Numbered from the stretch's first letter, positions 16,811-26,052 are shown. The stretch is DNA of 64,000 nt from Candidatus Bipolaricaulota bacterium (GCA_022838705.1 JALHJZ010000001.1:416689-480688), one strand, 5' to 3'. Numbers and translations are program-made. Notes: generated by a model from the letters alone, not told the origin.

Positions 16811-17787
16811 GCCTTGTAGAGCCAACACTCGACGAGGTGGCCCTTCATCGGCTCAAAGGGCGGCGGCACTTCCACCTCGCACTGGCCCTCGATCTTCACC
16901 GGGCAGCGGGGATGGAACCGGCACCCGCTCGGCGGATTGACGAGGCTCGGCGGCTCGCCCGATGGGACATCCCGATACCGGTGCGCGTTGTCGGGGTCGG
17001 GGTCCGGGATCGCGGTGAGGAGGGCTTTCGTGTAGGGATGGAGGGAGTTGTGCACGATCTCGTCCACCCCGGCCTGCTCCACCACCTTCGCCGCGTACAT
17101 GATGAACACGCGCTCGGAGAAGTAGCGCACGGTGGACAGGTCGTGGGTGATGTAGATCACCCCGAGGTTGTGGGCGGTCTGGATCCGCCGCATGAGCTCG
17201 AGGATCTCCACCCGCACCGAGGCATCGAGCATGGACACCGGCTCATCGGCCACGATGAGCGACGGCCGGAGGATCATCGCCCGCGCAATCACCAGCCGCT
17301 GCTGTTGCCCCCCCGACAGCATGTGGGGGTACTTCGCCAGGAAGTCGTTCACTGGCAGGAGCCGCACCTCTTCCATGACCTCGCGGATCCGCTGCTCGCG
17401 CTCGGCCCCCGTGCCGAACTTGTTGATGAGCATCGGCTCCTCGAGGATCTTGCGCACGGTCATGAACGGCGGGAGCGCTCCGTAGGGGTCCTGCTGGACG
17501 AAACCTACCTGGGACCGGAGCTGCTCGACCCCTCCCCTCTTCCCATCGAGCTTCTGGCCGGCGAACACGATCTCGCCCTTCGTCTTGGGGGCGAGGCCGA
17601 GGATCGTCTTGAGGAGCGTGGTCTTCCCGGACCCGCTTTCCCCGACGATGGTCAAGGCTTCACCCCGGTGCAGGCTGAAGCTGACCCCGTCCACGGCCCT
17701 CACGTAGCCAGCGTGGAGGAACCCCCACTTCTTGAGCTCGTACCACGTGTGGAGATCCTTCACCGACAACAGAACATCGTTGGCCAT
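16807..17787 (-). CDS. oppF: Peptide ABC transporter ATPase, OppF/DppF type
   Basis: A 326-residue ABC ATPase. Walker A is GESGSGKTT, the signature is LSGGQQQRLVIARAM, and Walker B with its Glu is VADEPVSMLD. The C-terminal oligopeptide/dipeptide extension carries RDVPSGEPPSLVNPPSGC and the Cys cluster CRFHPRCPVKIEGQCE, typical of OppD/F and possibly binding an Fe-S cluster. ATG 17787 starts the conserved MANDVLLSVKDLHTWY; the open frame extends upstream to 17913 without support. It lies 8 nt after oppD and powers import with it. Confidence 0.92.
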   Translation of the reverse strand: MANDVLLSVKDLHTWYELKKWGFLHAGYVRAVDGVSFSLHRGEALTIVGESGSGKTTLLKTILGLAPKTKGEIVFAGQKLDGKRGGVEQLRSQVGFVQQDPYGALPPFMTVRKILEEPMLINKFGTGAEREQRIREVMEEVRLLPVNDFLAKYPHMLSGGQQQRLVIARAMILRPSLIVADEPVSMLDASVRVEILELMRRIQTAHNLGVIYITHDLSTVRYFSERVFIMYAAKVVEQAGVDEIVHNSLHPYTKALLTAIPDPDPDNAHRYRDVPSGEPPSLVNPPSGCRFHPRCPVKIEGQCEVEVPPPFEPMKGHLVECWLYKA

Positions 17788-17795
17788 GATTTCCG

Positions 17796-18827
17796 CTACT
17801 CCTTGGCGTGGAGCCAGCACTTCACGAGTTCGCCGTGTTCGCCCACGGTGAAGGTGGGGGGCTCCTGGTCGCAGCGCTCGAACCGCCGCGAGCAGCGGAC
17901 TGCGAACCGGCACCCACTCGGCGGGTTGATGAGGCTCGGCGGCTGGCCCGGGATGAACTCGAGCTTCTTGTCCTCGCGGAGCGTGGGCACGCTCGACATC
18001 AGGCCCCGCGCGTAGGGGTGGAGCGGAGCACGGTAGGCCGTGGTGGACAGGCTGTGCTCCACGAGCTGGCCAGCGTACATCACGATCACCTCATCGGCGA
18101 GGTCGCTCGAGGTCGAGATGTCGTGGGTGATGAGGATGAACCCCACCTCGAGTTGGTTCTTGATGTCCTTGAGGGCATTGAAGATGTTGGCCTGGGTGAG
18201 CATGTCGAGGGCGGAGGTCGGCTCATCGAGGATCACCAGGGCGGGGTTGGTGACCAGGGCCATGGCGAGGATTGCCCGCTGCCGCATCCCCCCCGAGAGC
18301 TCGAACGCGTACCGGTGGAGGAAGTCCTCCGGCACCCCGACGATCCGGAACACCTCCCGGGCGCGGGCGAGGGCGTCCCGCTTCGTCATCCGCTCGTGGA
18401 CGATGAGCGGCTCAGCGACCTGGGTCCCCACCTTGAGCACGGGGTTGAGGGCGTTCATCGCCGCTTGGGAGACCATGCTGACCTTCGTCCAGCGCACCTT
18501 CTGCCGGAACCACTCATCGGAAAGCGTCATCACATCCGTCCCGTCGAGGTAGACCTCCCCCTTGTAGGTGTGAACGTTCCGCGGCAGGAGCCGGAGGATC
18601 GCCCGGGCGAGGGATGTCTTCCCGCATCCCGACTCCCCGATGATGGCGATCGAGCGCCGGCGCTGCATGGAGAAGGACACGTCGTCAACGGCTTGGAGAA
18701 CGCCGCGCGAGGTCCGGAAATGGAGGCAGAGGTTCCGGACGTCGAGGAGGGTGTCGCTGCCTTGGTCCGGGGAGCCCTGCCGGGAGGAGGACGTGTTGAT
18801 CTGGTCTGTGGCTCTGATCTGGTTCAT
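17796..18827 (-). CDS. oppD: Peptide ABC transporter ATPase, OppD/DppD type
   Basis: A 343-residue ABC ATPase. Walker A GESGCGKTS, signature LSGGMRQRAILAMAL and Walker B VILDEPTSALD are intact. The C-terminal PGQPPSLINPPSGC motif and Cys cluster CRFAVRCSRRFERCD place it with OppD/DppD. It forms the heterodimeric motor with OppF. Its ATG overlaps the permease stop by 4 nt (ATGA), indicating translational coupling. The extra N-terminus (NQIRATDQINTSSSRQGS) before the domain is polar and probably disordered. Confidence 0.92.
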   Translation of the reverse strand: MNQIRATDQINTSSSRQGSPDQGSDTLLDVRNLCLHFRTSRGVLQAVDDVSFSMQRRRSIAIIGESGCGKTSLARAILRLLPRNVHTYKGEVYLDGTDVMTLSDEWFRQKVRWTKVSMVSQAAMNALNPVLKVGTQVAEPLIVHERMTKRDALARAREVFRIVGVPEDFLHRYAFELSGGMRQRAILAMALVTNPALVILDEPTSALDMLTQANIFNALKDIKNQLEVGFILITHDISTSSDLADEVIVMYAGQLVEHSLSTTAYRAPLHPYARGLMSSVPTLREDKKLEFIPGQPPSLINPPSGCRFAVRCSRRFERCDQEPPTFTVGEHGELVKCWLHAKE

Positions 18828-20176
18828 ACCGTCCTCAGCTTCGGGTTGAAGACCCGATCTAGTGCGTAGCCGAGCATCGAGAACGCGAATCCGGTCACCA
18901 TGAGGAGCACCGCTGGCTCGACCACCCAGTAGTACATGCCCTTGTACAGGGCGTCGTTCGTCTGGGCATCGTTGATGATCTTCCCCCACGTGGGGAGCAC
19001 GGGATCGCCCAGCCCGAGCACGGAGATGGACGCCTCGAGGAAGACGAAGCTGGGGACCATGGTCACGAAGGTGGGGAGCAGGACGGGGACGATCCGCGGC
19101 AAGAGGTAGCGGAACACGATCCGCATGTTCCCCGCTCCATAGGCCCGGGCGGCTTCAATGTACGGGGCTTCCTTCGCCTGGAGGAACATCGCCCGGTAGG
19201 TCTTCATCGCTGCCCCGAAGATGCTGAGCGCGATGGTGACCCCCAGCATGATCCAGAGGCTTCGGTTGTAGAACTGACCGATCATGATCAGGACTGGGTA
19301 GAACGGGATGATCATCGTGATCTCGGTGAGCCGCTCAAACAGGGCGTCCAGCGCCCCGCCGTACCAGGTGCCGATGCCTGACAGGACGAACGTGATCAGG
19401 CTGGATCCCACCGCGGCGACAAGGCCGAACACGAGGGCCAACGGCGCTCCCCACAGGAGGGCCACCGTCAGGTCCCGCCGCCGGTGGTCCGTCCCCGCCA
19501 CGCCGTGTACGGTACCGTACACGACGAGGCGCGCGTTGTAGTCCGCCCCTTCGGGGATCTCGGTCTGGATCACGACAGCGTACTCCCCCTTGACGGGGGT
19601 CCGTTCCTTCTCGGGAGCTGAAACGGCGTAGTCGGAGAACAGGCCGACCTCGGGCCGCACCGCCCCCGCCGGGAGCTTGGACGAGACGTTCAGATCCTGG
19701 GAGATGTAGTAGCTATCGGTGGCCCGCATCGCACGGTCGGTGGCGAGGGGGACCATCTCCCCGGCCGGGGTCCGCCAGAAGACGGAGAACCGCGTGCGGG
19801 TACTGCTTTCCGAGACGGCCTCCGATCTGAGGATGAGTTCGTTCGGGAACCGATCGTAGTTGTACGTGAATGGAAGCGTGATCTCGACCCGGTTTTTCCC
19901 TCCCCCGATCGGCTCAACCCGTTTGACCCCCGCATCCGCGGTGCTGACGATGATCGTCCGCGGCAGGGCATCGCTTGTGAACCAGTCGAACCAGACTGGG
20001 GCTGCGTTCCGCGGGTTGTCATCCCATACCCCGGGCCCGCCTCGCCACAGGCGGATTGCCTCCCCGTAAGGGATGGCGATCACGGCGTAGATGGAGACGA
20101 TCACGAGCATCGCGAGGACGGCGATCCCGATGATGGCCGAAGGATAGCGTCGGAGTGTCTTCAGCCTCTGAAGCAT
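18824..20176 (-). CDS. oppC: Peptide ABC transporter permease, OppC type, with large periplasmic insertion
   Basis: A 450-residue permease. TM1 is at about residues 14-35, followed by roughly 200 extracytoplasmic residues (about 40-235) before the remaining five helices. The EAA loop is seen in YIEAARAYGAGNMRIVFRYL, and the last helices end near the C-terminus. Typical OppC/DppC proteins are about 300 residues; the excess is this insert, which has an immunoglobulin-like strand pattern (FTYNYDRFPNELILR, RFSVFWRTPAG). It may help to receive substrate or the binding protein. It follows oppB by 2 nt. Confidence 0.9.
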   Translation of the reverse strand: MLQRLKTLRRYPSAIIGIAVLAMLVIVSIYAVIAIPYGEAIRLWRGGPGVWDDNPRNAAPVWFDWFTSDALPRTIIVSTADAGVKRVEPIGGGKNRVEITLPFTYNYDRFPNELILRSEAVSESSTRTRFSVFWRTPAGEMVPLATDRAMRATDSYYISQDLNVSSKLPAGAVRPEVGLFSDYAVSAPEKERTPVKGEYAVVIQTEIPEGADYNARLVVYGTVHGVAGTDHRRRDLTVALLWGAPLALVFGLVAAVGSSLITFVLSGIGTWYGGALDALFERLTEITMIIPFYPVLIMIGQFYNRSLWIMLGVTIALSIFGAAMKTYRAMFLQAKEAPYIEAARAYGAGNMRIVFRYLLPRIVPVLLPTFVTMVPSFVFLEASISVLGLGDPVLPTWGKIINDAQTNDALYKGMYYWVVEPAVLLMVTGFAFSMLGYALDRVFNPKLRTV

Positions 20177-20178
20177 TC

Positions 20179-21264
20179 CTAGACCCCCTTCTTCGCGCCC
20201 GCCCCGATCCGCACCCGCGGATCGACGATGGCGTAGATGAATTCGAGCAGGAACACAGAAATGGCGAGGAGGTAACCGTAGATGACCATCACCCCGACGA
20301 TGGTCGGCGTGTCATTGATGTTGACGGCTTGCATGTAGAGTCTGCCCAGGCCGGGCCAGTTGAACACGGTCTCGAGGATGATCGCCCCCATCCACATCGC
20401 GATGATCATGAGGAGGAAGCTGGTGATGATCGTGGGAAGAGTAGGACGGAGGATGTACCTGTTCTGGATCGTCCGGGAGGGGAGCCCCTTCGCCTTGGCG
20501 AGGTCCACGTAGTCCTCGCTTGCATAGATGAGGAAGAAGGTCCGTCGGGCGTAGACCGAGGAGAAGAACGCGCTCAGGAACATGGCGAGCGTGGGGAGGA
20601 TCATGTGGCGGAGGACGCTCGCCGCATAGCCGAGCGTCGTCGTGGGGGGAGGGGCGTCCACCATCCCTCCCCACGGCAGCACCCCCAGGGCCGCGGCGAA
20701 GATGAGGATGAGGAAGATCCCATAGAACCAGCCAGGCGCAGCGGAGGTCGGGGCCAGGGTCACTACCAACCGGTCCACCCAGCTCCCGTAGTGGCGTGAC
20801 AGGGCAAGCCCGGCCCACAGGGTGGTGAAGAAGATGAGGAGGTTCGCTGTCCCAAAGAGGACGAGCGTTGCGGGGAGGCGCTCGAGGATGATGAGCCTCA
20901 CCAGCCGGGATCCGCTGTCGCTCACGAGCTGCTCGGCGCGGCCGAGGCTGAGGGACATCGCCGTGGTGAGATAGTTAAAACTGCGGATGAGGAACGGCTT
21001 ATCGAGGCCGAGTCTGCGGAACTCGATCTCGGTCCGGGCATCGATCTGCTTCTTCAGTTCCGACGGGGGGACCCCCGCATTGCCGGGATCAGCCAACACA
21101 GCCTGCGAGACCGCGAACGAGATCTCCGCTTTGCGGACCTCGTCGAGCCTCCCTCCCATATTGACAATGAGGATCGTGAGATAGAGCGCGATCACGAGCG
21201 CGATCCCGAGCATGATGGCCTTGACAATGGAGTAGCGCACGAGCTGCAGCAGATTTGCTCTCAT
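20179..21264 (-). CDS. oppB: Peptide ABC transporter permease, OppB type
   Basis: About 361 residues. One N-terminal helix (VKAIMLGIALVIALYLTILIV) is followed by a periplasmic stretch to about residue 110, then five helices. The EAA-type loop is YVDLAKAKGLPSRTIQNRYI, before the last helices. It pairs with OppC to form the translocation path. ATG 21264 is chosen; GTG 21279, nearer the AAGGAGAG sequence, is a possible alternative. It is separated from the binding-protein gene by an intrinsic terminator at 21341-21369, so it and the downstream genes should be transcribed less than the binding protein. Confidence 0.9.
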   Translation of the reverse strand: MRANLLQLVRYSIVKAIMLGIALVIALYLTILIVNMGGRLDEVRKAEISFAVSQAVLADPGNAGVPPSELKKQIDARTEIEFRRLGLDKPFLIRSFNYLTTAMSLSLGRAEQLVSDSGSRLVRLIILERLPATLVLFGTANLLIFFTTLWAGLALSRHYGSWVDRLVVTLAPTSAAPGWFYGIFLILIFAAALGVLPWGGMVDAPPPTTTLGYAASVLRHMILPTLAMFLSAFFSSVYARRTFFLIYASEDYVDLAKAKGLPSRTIQNRYILRPTLPTIITSFLLMIIAMWMGAIILETVFNWPGLGRLYMQAVNINDTPTIVGVMVIYGYLLAISVFLLEFIYAIVDPRVRIGAGAKKGV

Positions 21265-21340
21265 AGGGGTCCCGCTCACCTCTCCTTGAGCCTACGCCGG
21301 TTCCCATGGCGCGAGGCTTGGAGGCGTCAGTGTACTAAGA

Positions 21341-21369
21341 GAACGCCGGGGGATCAACCCCCGGCGTTC
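21341..21369 (-). terminator. Intrinsic terminator between binding-protein gene and oppB
   Basis: GAACGCCGGGGG / CCCCCGGCGTTC, a 12-bp stem with a 5-nt loop, followed on the minus strand by TCTCTTAG. It lies inside an operon, so it is likely a partial terminator that sets expression ratios. Confidence 0.75.
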
Positions 21370-21400
21370 GTTGTTCCCCAGATGCGTACGGTCCTTCTCC

Positions 21401-23551
21401 CTACTGCTTTGGCTGGAGGAGGAAGTCGAACCGTCCCGCCGGATCGGCGTAGGCCTCGAACCTCTTCAGGACGATGATCTTCTCGGTTGTGTACGCCTTC
21501 TCGAGGTAGAACGGCCCGCTGGCGACCCAGAAGTGGCCCTTCTCCTCGTACCACTTCTTCAGGTTCGCGTACCGGGCCTGGGCCTCAGCCGCCGTGATGT
21601 ACTTGCCAAGCGTCGGCGCGTACGGGATGTAGTTGGTGGCGATGGCCTCGTCGAGGTACTTGGCGAGGATGGACAGCGACGGCCCAGCGATGAGGTTCGT
21701 CCACTCGACCCCCAACAGATCCGCCTTGGCCTCCGACATCGCGAGTTCCTTGTTCGCCTCAGCGAGGATCGAGACGGCGAGCACGTGCCAGAACCCCGGC
21801 CCCTGCGAGTAGTACGGGAACCAGGAGCTCACGGCCCACTCCGCATCGAGGTACCAGATGGTCGAGTAGTAGTCAATGATGAGGGGATCCGTGGACACGA
21901 TCTTCACGCCGCAGAACGACCGCAGGGTCTGCTCGACCTCCGGCACCATGACCTCGTCGTAGATCGCGCTCTCCGGCTTCCCTTGGTCGAAGGTGAGGAT
22001 CATCGCCATCACGAAGTCCGCGACCGAGATCGGGCTCCCGTCGTGCAGTTTGACGGTCTTGAACATGTCCGCCGGATAGTAGACCCGGGAGTACCGCTTC
22101 GGAGTCATCTCCTCCGGGAACCCGTTCGGGTACTTCTCCGCCACGGTGATGAACCTCTGGTTTGCGGCGTCCCAGTCCACCCATGCGTCACCCGGGACCT
22201 CGATCTTGTCCACGAAGTTGAGGGTCACCCACGGCGTGCTTGCCGCCACCGGGAGCCCCTTGAGGACAGTGATCTCCGCCTTCTCGATCCGCTTCGGCCA
22301 GAAGAGCCCGTCCCGCGTGTCGGTGGCGAGGCCTGTGTCGGAGGTGATGCGGATCGGGAACATGTCGTACACGAAGTTCGACCCGTTGAGGGGGTTCCAC
22401 GGCTGCTGGAGGAGCGTCGGCATGGCGAGCCGGACCGTCCCGCCCTCCACCGGCACTCCATCCTTCTGGTACTGGATGGTGGGGCCGACTTCCGTGGAAT
22501 AGTAGATGCCGCCCGCTACGTCCGATGCGAGGAAGAGGTCCGCCACGAGCGGGTTGAACCCCGTGCGGTCGACGAGCCAGATCATGTTCGAGAACTTCAG
22601 GGCCGCCCACACCGTCTGCTCGAGGAGAGCAGCCCGCTCTTCCATGGTGTTGTAGTCCTTGCGGGCCAGCCGGTCAGAGAGGGTGAGGAGCTCCTCCGGC
22701 CACGGGGCCTGGACCCACTGCGCGTACGGCATGACGCGGTCCGAGTAGTATTGGTCGAAGTTGTCGCCCACATCCCGGTCCACGATGCCGCCCACCCACC
22801 CGCCGGTGTAGAAGCTGAACGTCCCCTCCTCGGGGTTGGTGCGCTGCCACAGCGGGGCGAGATCCGCGCTCCGCGCGATCCGGCGCACCGTCGTGAACCC
22901 GAGCTTCTCCAGCTGGTCGCAGAAGTAGTTCCCGATCCCGGTGCGCTCATCCTCGCTGCGGATGAGACCGATGATCTCGACTGGCTTCCCGTTGTACGTC
23001 CACTTCCCGCCCACCTTCACCGCGCCGAGCTTCAGCATTTCTGCGGTGACGACGGCCTCCGCCTTGGCGAAGTCGTAGGCGTAGTAGTCCTCGACGGCCT
23101 CGACCAGGTCGCGGTGCCGTGCGGCATCCGGGAACGCGGAGTTGATCAGGGTGTATTTGGGAATAGCCAGGCCCCCCATGATCTCGTTGGCGATGTAGTC
23201 GCGGTCAACGAGCCAGTTCATCGCCTCGCGGATCGCGGCCACCCCAAACGGGTTCAGGCGGCCATCGCTGAAGAACGCCCCCCCCGCTCCCCCGTTATTG
23301 AACGTGAGGTCGTTGAACGAACCAAACGAGTTGTAGTACTTCAGCTTGGGGTTCGCCCGCACCTGGTTGAACAGGTCGCGGTTGGTGATCGAGTACGCGT
23401 AGACATCAAGATCACCGGCAGCGAGTTTCGCCACACCCTCCCCTAGCTGCACGACTTCCGTCATCACGATCTCATCAACCCACGCGCCGTTGCGGGCTAC
23501 GGCCCCCAGCGCCAGGGTCGCCATCAACACCCCTACGAGTAGCTTTTTCAT
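21401..23551 (-). CDS. oppA: Peptide ABC transporter substrate-binding protein (SBP_bac_5 family)
   Basis: A 716-residue exported binding protein, longer than most family members (about 500-600). Signal peptide MKKLLVGVLMATLALGAVA is followed by the family architecture: FGSFNDLTFNNGG..., INREAMNWLVDRDYIANEI-like core (REAMNWLVDRDYIAN), and PLIIDYYS near the end. It should deliver oligopeptides or related solutes to OppBC. No lipobox Cys is present after the signal peptide, so in this case it appears to be periplasmic or otherwise retained. AAGGAGG sits before the ATG. Substrate cannot be read from sequence; nickel or sugar-oligomer transport by this family is also known. Confidence 0.9.
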   Translation of the reverse strand: MKKLLVGVLMATLALGAVARNGAWVDEIVMTEVVQLGEGVAKLAAGDLDVYAYSITNRDLFNQVRANPKLKYYNSFGSFNDLTFNNGGAGGAFFSDGRLNPFGVAAIREAMNWLVDRDYIANEIMGGLAIPKYTLINSAFPDAARHRDLVEAVEDYYAYDFAKAEAVVTAEMLKLGAVKVGGKWTYNGKPVEIIGLIRSEDERTGIGNYFCDQLEKLGFTTVRRIARSADLAPLWQRTNPEEGTFSFYTGGWVGGIVDRDVGDNFDQYYSDRVMPYAQWVQAPWPEELLTLSDRLARKDYNTMEERAALLEQTVWAALKFSNMIWLVDRTGFNPLVADLFLASDVAGGIYYSTEVGPTIQYQKDGVPVEGGTVRLAMPTLLQQPWNPLNGSNFVYDMFPIRITSDTGLATDTRDGLFWPKRIEKAEITVLKGLPVAASTPWVTLNFVDKIEVPGDAWVDWDAANQRFITVAEKYPNGFPEEMTPKRYSRVYYPADMFKTVKLHDGSPISVADFVMAMILTFDQGKPESAIYDEVMVPEVEQTLRSFCGVKIVSTDPLIIDYYSTIWYLDAEWAVSSWFPYYSQGPGFWHVLAVSILAEANKELAMSEAKADLLGVEWTNLIAGPSLSILAKYLDEAIATNYIPYAPTLGKYITAAEAQARYANLKKWYEEKGHFWVASGPFYLEKAYTTEKIIVLKRFEAYADPAGRFDFLLQPKQ

Positions 23552-23606
23552 CCTCGTTCCTCCTTACTCCGTTCCAGTCACAAGGCTACTCCGCGTCCCC
23601 GGCGCC

Positions 23607-23996
23607 CTACTTCGTGCACGGAGGACTGACGAACAGGTACTTCACGAGCGCCTCACACGTGCCCGGTACGACAGGGGAAACACCCTTCAAGCCCAGCAGC
23701 ATCAGGCCGCCCGGCTTAAGCCCCGGGTCGGCGATTTTGATCGTCCAGATGCTACCGGCACCGGTAGCGGTTGCCGCCGGCCCGAAGGGGATCACTTGGA
23801 GCGTCGTCACGGGGACCATGAGGAACACCTTGACCGTCGTCACATTGCAGGCGGTGGTGTTCTGGACCGAGACGATGTAGTTTCCGCCTCCAACCTCCTG
23901 CACCTTAGCTACAGGAAGGCCTACGGGAGGACACGCCGCGACGCCGATCAAACCCGCTACCAGGACAAGCCCGAGCAGCAAACCCAGCCTCTTCAT
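23607..23996 (-). CDS. Small lipoprotein-like secreted protein upstream of the peptide transporter
   Basis: A 129-residue protein. Its signal sequence MKRLGLLLGLVLVAGLIGVAAC ends in a lipobox-like VAAC, so it may be lipidated on Cys22. The mature part has a repeated strand pattern (NYIVSVQNTTACNVTTVKVFLMVP, SIWTIKIADPGLKPGG), three further Cys and ends CTK, resembling a CARDB-like or other immunoglobulin-type beta-sandwich. It is 55 nt upstream of the binding-protein gene and is the first gene behind the promoter at 24110-24139, so it is probably part of the transporter operon. Function unknown. Confidence 0.7.
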   Translation of the reverse strand: MKRLGLLLGLVLVAGLIGVAACPPVGLPVAKVQEVGGGNYIVSVQNTTACNVTTVKVFLMVPVTTLQVIPFGPAATATGAGSIWTIKIADPGLKPGGLMLLGLKGVSPVVPGTCEALVKYLFVSPPCTK

Positions 23997-24109
23997 CTAC
24001 GACCTCCTCCTTCACGTCACTCATGTACTGGGAAAATGCGAAGTTGATCCTGCCGTGTGCCCGTGTGCCCTGTTCTCACCCCCTCGCTACCACTTGCGGA
24101 ATTGTGTGG

Positions 24110-24139
24110 ATGATACCCCGACAGGTGGTTCCCTGTCAA
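24110..24139 (-). promoter_or_regulatory. Promoter of the peptide-transporter operon
   Basis: On the minus strand consensus TTGACA (24134-24139), 18 nt, then TATCAT (24110-24115), leaving a leader of about 105 nt before the ATG at 23996. Nothing else is recognisable between 23997 and 24256. Confidence 0.8.
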
Positions 24140-24256
24140 GGAGGGGGAGAGCCCGGTGACCCGCGAGGAGTCCACGGTTGGGCCTCCTTGGCTCCGGCGA
24201 GCGGAGGGGCGTTGCGGGCGAGAGAGACCCCGAGGGGAGCGGTCGGGGCTTGAACC

Positions 24257-25291
24257 CTAGCGGGAGAGGCGGTCCTTCAGGTCGCGGATGATCGCGACCG
24301 GGGTCGGGTCCACCCCCCCGAGGAGGGCGAGGTAGTAGCTCGTCCAGTCCCCGAGGTAGAGGAGGGACAAAAGCTCGGCGGGGAGCCCTTCCCCGCGGCC
24401 GGAGACCTCGATCCAGTCGAGGCCCCGCTTGGTGAGGAGCTCCTCGAGGATCGCGATCCGCCGCGCGACCCGCGGGTGGTCGTGGCGGGAGCGGAGGAAG
24501 ACCACGGTCCCTTGGGGGAGGAGCCGGCCCATGAGCTCGTACCCCACGACCTCGTTGTGGCAGAGCTCGGGGAGCTCGGCCCAGAACGCAGGGGCCTTGG
24601 CGTTCTCGTTCACCTGGGTCTTCCAGCGGAACGCGACCGGCGCGGTGGGCCCCGCCCCATAGGCGAGCGGGACGCGGCCGGCGAGGCGTTGAGCGAGCCG
24701 TTGGGCCTCGTTCTCCCCCTCCCCCGGGGCGAGCTCGTCTGCGAGCTCGTCGAGGATGGCCAGGGCTTCCCCAAGATCAGGGCCGAGCCCGAGGCGGTGG
24801 AACAGGCTGAGGAGGGGGAACAGGAGGTACCCCAGGGCCGCCCGGGGCTGATGGCCAGGTGGGATCCGGATCCATGGGATGCCCTCCGCGCTGCATCGCT
24901 TGCTGAGCTCCCCGCCCGAGGTCACCGCCACCGCGCGGTTCGTGCGCCGCCGTGCCTCGTCGAACGCGGCCAGGGTCTCCTCCGTGTCCCCGGAGTAGGA
25001 GAGGGCAATGACGAGCGATTCCTCCCCGATCCAACTGGGGAGCGTGTAGTCCCGCACCGGCACGACCTCCACCGGGAGGAGGCTCGCGAGGAGCGCGCCG
25101 GCAATGCCCGACCCGCCCATCCCGAGGGCCACCACGCGCGAGAACCCGGCGAGCCCGGCCAGGGGGACTCCCTCCCCCCGCGTCAGCCCCTCCCGGCATT
25201 GGGCGGGGAACCCGGCCAAGGCGTCGGCCATCCCCCCTCGGTCGAGGAAGGCCAGTTCCTGCCACCGCCTCGTCCTCCCATGCTCCGCCAT
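24257..25291 (-). CDS. Bifunctional phosphoglucose/phosphomannose isomerase
   Basis: A 344-residue SIS-domain isomerase of the PGI/PMI family. It interconverts glucose 6-P, mannose 6-P and fructose 6-P in glycolysis and nucleotide-sugar supply. Visible motifs are GMGGSGIAG (sugar-phosphate binding), ALSYSGDTEETL, and NENAKAPAFWAELPELCHNEVVG, where the Glu and His needed for proton transfer lie. Length matches archaeal and bacterial bifunctional forms. The ATG at 25291 is 6 nt downstream of a TAGAAT box with no Shine-Dalgarno, so it is probably leaderless. No neighbouring sugar-pathway gene is present. Confidence 0.9.
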   Translation of the reverse strand: MAEHGRTRRWQELAFLDRGGMADALAGFPAQCREGLTRGEGVPLAGLAGFSRVVALGMGGSGIAGALLASLLPVEVVPVRDYTLPSWIGEESLVIALSYSGDTEETLAAFDEARRRTNRAVAVTSGGELSKRCSAEGIPWIRIPPGHQPRAALGYLLFPLLSLFHRLGLGPDLGEALAILDELADELAPGEGENEAQRLAQRLAGRVPLAYGAGPTAPVAFRWKTQVNENAKAPAFWAELPELCHNEVVGYELMGRLLPQGTVVFLRSRHDHPRVARRIAILEELLTKRGLDWIEVSGRGEGLPAELLSLLYLGDWTSYYLALLGGVDPTPVAIIRDLKDRLSR

Positions 25292-25297
25292 ACGGGC

Positions 25298-25303
25298 ATT
25301 CTA
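25298..25303 (-). promoter_or_regulatory. -10 box for a leaderless isomerase transcript
   Basis: TAGAAT on the minus strand, 6 nt before the ATG at 25291; no ribosome-binding site lies between. Confidence 0.6.
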
Positions 25304-25416
25304 CCTCGTTCCCCTTCCCCGGGCGCGCGTCCCCTCGTGATGGAACCCGTTTCCTTGAGGGGGGGGTGTCGGGTCCGTAGCGTGGGTCACGTTGAACCCA
25401 AGGAGGCGATCGAGCG

Positions 25417-25902
25417 ATGCGACGTGTGGTGTGTTGGCTAGTTGGAATGGTGGCCCTCTCGCTGTGGGCGATGACCCCTGGCCTCGCTGACGCGGGCATC
25501 GGCGGGATGTTCGTGGATGTGCCCACGACCCATCCCGCCTACTCTGCGGTGCAGGACCTCGTTCAACGGGGGATCATCGTCATCGGGGCGGGCGGCGAAT
25601 TCTCCGGGAACGCGCCCCTCCTCCGCTACGACGCGGCACAGTGGCTGTCGCGGACGATCAAGAACCTCGAGGGCACGCGGTCCGGGGTGGACCTGACCCC
25701 GCAGGTGACGACCCTCACGACGCGCGTCTCCTCGCTGGAGACGACGCTGAACCGCGAGATCCAGGCGCTGCAGGTCCAGATCGCGCAGGTTGCCCAGGGA
25801 GCAGGGGCCGAGGCGGCGCAGAAGGCGCAGACGGCGTTTGTGCTCGGGGTGACAGGGGTCGTCCTCGCACTGGCGGCGGTGGCCCTTGCCCTCTGGTTCT
25901 AG
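25417..25902 (+). CDS. Small SLH-domain protein with coiled coil and C-terminal membrane anchor
   Basis: A 161-residue exported protein. Signal peptide (to about residue 26), one S-layer-homology domain (FVDVPTTHPAYSAVQDLV ... GEFSGNAPLLRYDAAQWLSR, about 32-85), a coiled coil (LTTRVSSLETTLNREIQALQ, about 97-130), and a hydrophobic C-terminus (VLGVTGVVLALAAVALALWF). The plan SLH-coiled coil-anchor resembles a small version of Omp-alpha/SlpA-like proteins that tether an outer envelope layer to peptidoglycan; that role is inference. AAGGAGG lies upstream of the ATG. It is transcribed in the same direction as secA. Confidence 0.82.
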   Translation: MRRVVCWLVGMVALSLWAMTPGLADAGIGGMFVDVPTTHPAYSAVQDLVQRGIIVIGAGGEFSGNAPLLRYDAAQWLSRTIKNLEGTRSGVDLTPQVTTLTTRVSSLETTLNREIQALQVQIAQVAQGAGAEAAQKAQTAFVLGVTGVVLALAAVALALWF

Positions 25903-25929
25903 CGTGCAACCGGGGGCCACGGTCCGCGC

Positions 25930-25985
25930 GCCCCCCTCACTTGCCTTCCCCCCGGCGGGGGAGGGGAACCGCAGGTGAGGGGGCA
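25930..25985. repeat. Single C/T-rich hairpin repeat copy
   Basis: CCCCCTCACTTGCCTTCCCC, loop, GGGGAGGGGAACCGCAGGTGAGGGGG: one diverged unit between the SLH gene and secA. It could end transcription of the former, though there is no T-tract. Confidence 0.65.
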
Positions 25986-26018
25986 GGGAAGCCGGCGCGA
26001 CCGGGCCTCCCCAGTCGG

Positions 26019-26047
26019 TTGCGGCCCCGCGGGAGGGGTCGTATAGT
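26019..26047 (+). promoter_or_regulatory. secA promoter, leaderless
   Basis: TTGCGG (26019-26024), 17 nt, TATAGT (26042-26047). The ATG begins 5 nt later, so transcription should start at or next to the start codon. Confidence 0.7.
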
Positions 26048-26052
26048 CTTTT

